Both the position numbers and the translations under genes were made by a program. A stretch of DNA of 64,000 nucleotides, taken from Nageia nagi. Its lineage: Eukaryota; Pinophyta. The notes beneath the pieces were generated by a model, which had not been told where the DNA came from, did no database searches, and was given only the letters and a program-made list of their open reading frames with translations. This document shows positions 61,951 through 64,000 of this stretch, one piece after another (position 1 is the first letter of the stretch; every line of letters starts with the position of its first letter). The stretch spans positions 19,840,001 to 19,904,000 of the forward strand of contig JBITNC010000001.1 of assembly GCA_050084985.1 (NCBI GenBank), in the 5' to 3' direction.

Positions 61951-62539
61951 TTTTTAGTAAGTCTATTATTTTTAGATATAGGACATACTATTATTAGCAA
62001 TCCTAGAATATAGCTTAGATAGGATCCAAAATAGAACAATGCATTATTCAATAATTAAGATTGACCTAAAATGTCAACTCTACTCTAGTTCTACAATAAA
62101 AGATATTAAATTTCTAAGGTTCCTAAAAAGCAAGAATTTATATTAAAAACTAATTTTGGGATACTAAATGAAGACTTTTTACCCTAAAATAGTCACTAAA
62201 TGGCTAAGGCATACTAAGTAGGCCTTTCCATTATGTGCACAATTCAATTCCAAATAGTTTGAGTATAAATAACAACCAAAACAAATATCTAGATCAAAAG
62301 GTATGGTCCCAACAAGGTGATGCATCATTCTCCTCTAGTTGAAATGAACTCAGTTCATGCAAATTATGTTTATGAAATGCTTGGAGCTTATCATTATCGA
62401 TCTTAGTTAGTTCTTCTCAAATCTATATGTTATATACCTATGAAAACATTTCCCACTCTACCAATTATATTTTGTAGTTACTATTTCTTGTGGTTATTTC
62501 CTTCCTAGCAAGGACCAATGTAATGCATTTTTTTCTTGG
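61951..62539. other. Intergenic, possible Gypsy 3' flank
   Basis: Could hold the C-terminus or untranslated tail of the minus-strand Gypsy relic. Minus strand near 62400-62310 reads LQAFHKHNLHELSS, unassigned. Confidence 0.3.
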
Positions 62540-63290
62540 GTATTTATTTCTCCTAGTTTACTATGTATTTCATTTTCATATCCCTAGTATCAACCTTAAA
62601 TTCATATATGTTAGATACATTAAAAATATGGGTGAAATATTTAGTTCATCCAATTATTCCACCTTATAAGCATTATCATTCTTTTTCTATAAAATCCTAT
62701 AGGGTCCAATCTTTTTATATTCAAGTTACTATAGGTAGCTTTGGAAGTATTTCTTTTCATAGGTGAACCATCATCAAGTATCCTTCATTAAACACTTTTA
62801 GTCACCTATGTACATCTTTTACTTCTTTATACTTAGAATTAATATTCCAAAAAAATTCTCTGACTTCCTTTTGAAGTTGTACATATTTTGCAAATACCTC
62901 TACATCATCACTAACATGCTCTATAATTGGTAGTTATACCAAATCTAAAATACCCTTAATATTTTGACCATAAATAATATAAAATGGTGATTTTACTATC
63001 AAGATGTTCATTGAATTGTTGTATACAATTTCTACTTATGATAGATCTCACTAATTTGGCTTTTCACCAACTATACACCTCAAAAGATTTTCTAAACTTT
63101 AATTCATGACCTTGGTTTTCCATAAATTTGTAGATGATACATACTAAGTGTAATGCTTATTTTCCTACACTCAAACCTTTCATTACACCTTATGAATGAT
63201 TCCAAGATAAATATACATTACATTAACTAAATTTCCTATGTTGTGTATATGACAAATGAAAAATAATAGGGTAATAATATGTCCTTTACA
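62540..63290 (-). pseudogene. Ty3/Gypsy integrase relic, minus strand
   Basis: Minus-strand fragments follow the C-terminal half of a Gypsy integrase. A degraded core (~63260-63130) is followed by a TKVMN segment aligned with the catalytic 'TEVVN' (Lys at the Glu position, though a 1-base shift precedes it). Then SLENLLRCIVGEKPN (~63105-63060), VEIVYNNSMN, KSPFYIIYGQNIKGILDLV (~62995-62940), VSDDVEVFAKYVQLQKEVRE (~62915-62855), KVFNEGYLMMVHL (~62805-62765) and SNLNIKRLDPIGFY (~62735-62690). The order and wording match the family end to end. No RT, LTR or target duplication was found in the remaining sequence. Confidence 0.85.
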
Positions 63291-64000
63291 CTTGAGATGC
63301 TAAGAATATATCTAGAAACTTGAAATAAATATATATGTTATAGAAAACCTCAAATCACAAGTCCTTGAGGTCTTATGATCAATTAATAAGGGTGAAACCC
63401 CAACTCAACAAGAGATTAAGCCTTCCAATCCTTAACCAAAAGGATGGTAGAAAAATAGTATATGCTTATGATGTAAATGATATCCAAATTCATATGATAA
63501 TACAATATCTAAATGATTATTGATAATATATGAATAAGTATGGACAATATCTATGATAAAGATTCAAGATATGTGATAAATAAGACTATGTTCAACTATA
63601 GAAAAAGTATGCAAATATTAATGGATAATTTATTCTAAACAAGAATGGATCAAATACAATTTAAGGTAAAGAATGAATAATAATATTAAAACCTTAATGC
63701 TAGACCTTAAAGATCAACATACTAGGTTAAATCCTAGCTATATTTATTAGCCTAAATGCCTATATGTCACACAATTAAGCAAATTCATAAGTTCGAAGGT
63801 GGATACAATGGTTAATGAAGATCCAAAATGATAACATAGATCTATTAAAACCATAAAAAATATATAATTAAATCAAAATAAGATTTTATGGATAAATAAT
63901 ATCTTAATTAATCATGAAATAAGATCTCTTAATGTTTGATGAAGTACAATGATTAACCCTAAGCAATAGTCCTTCAAAGTTGATGTTAAAAGTCAAATTT
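63291..64000. other. AT-rich, nothing recognised
   Basis: No further Gypsy coding sequence is legible upstream of the integrase relic. Runs to the window edge. Confidence 0.4.

Overview
The window looks like nuclear DNA of a seed plant with a large, repeat-dominated genome. A gymnosperm or conifer is my best guess, but the sequence cannot prove it. It is very AT-rich and mostly poor in CpG. I found no intact protein-coding gene. Nearly everything recognisable is a transposable element or a decayed gene fragment. There is no sign of prokaryotic or organellar organisation.

Layout. (1) 1-1 kb: a decayed fragment of a plant NT-C2 (EEIG1/EHBP1-type) protein gene. (2) 1992-7029: a complete Ty1/Copia element with a perfect target-site duplication (AAATG). 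Its polyprotein runs in one frame, broken only by six in-frame stops. (3) 7.4-8.6 kb: small tandem arrays. (4) 9.1-11.3 kb, minus strand: a decayed MULE/FAR1-like transposase with DDE and SWIM remnants. (5) 12.8-13.95 kb: an unclassified ~1.1 kb repeat, with a second copy at 35.85-36.95 kb. (6) 16.9-17.45 kb: an array of a TATATGCCCATGATATAT-like motif that also occurs at 7.7 kb in the opposite orientation. (7) 17.5-25.8 kb: a LINE relic split by a minus-strand Copia element (18981-24543, duplication ATTTT). (8) 29386-35430: a Ty3/Gypsy chromovirus-like element (duplication CAATA). (9) 38957-40190, minus strand: a PPR-DYW pseudogene. (10) 41305-43295: a short non-autonomous LTR element. (11) 46.2-54.3 kb: pol remnants of a Tat/Ogre-type Gypsy element, interrupted by ~4.85 kb that includes an unusually CpG-retaining block. 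(12) 56.2-57.9 kb: a gene-like non-coding stretch with TATA-like, donor and acceptor signals. (13) 60.2-60.8 kb: an A-B-A'-B foldback arrangement. (14) 61.1-61.95 kb, minus strand: a DUF4283 (LINE ORF1-like) relic. (15) 62.5-63.3 kb, minus strand: a Gypsy integrase relic.

How it fits together. The LTR pairs give a rough order of insertion. The plus-strand Copia is youngest: I counted about 19 differences in 479 bp, 18 of them transitions and mostly in CG or CHG contexts. The Gypsy element (~10%), the minus-strand Copia (~13%) and the short LTR element are older. The decay pattern looks like cytosine-methylation-driven deamination. Several catalytic codons (integrase Glu, protease Ser) appear to have been lost at CHG-type positions. 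All alignments and counts here were made by eye.
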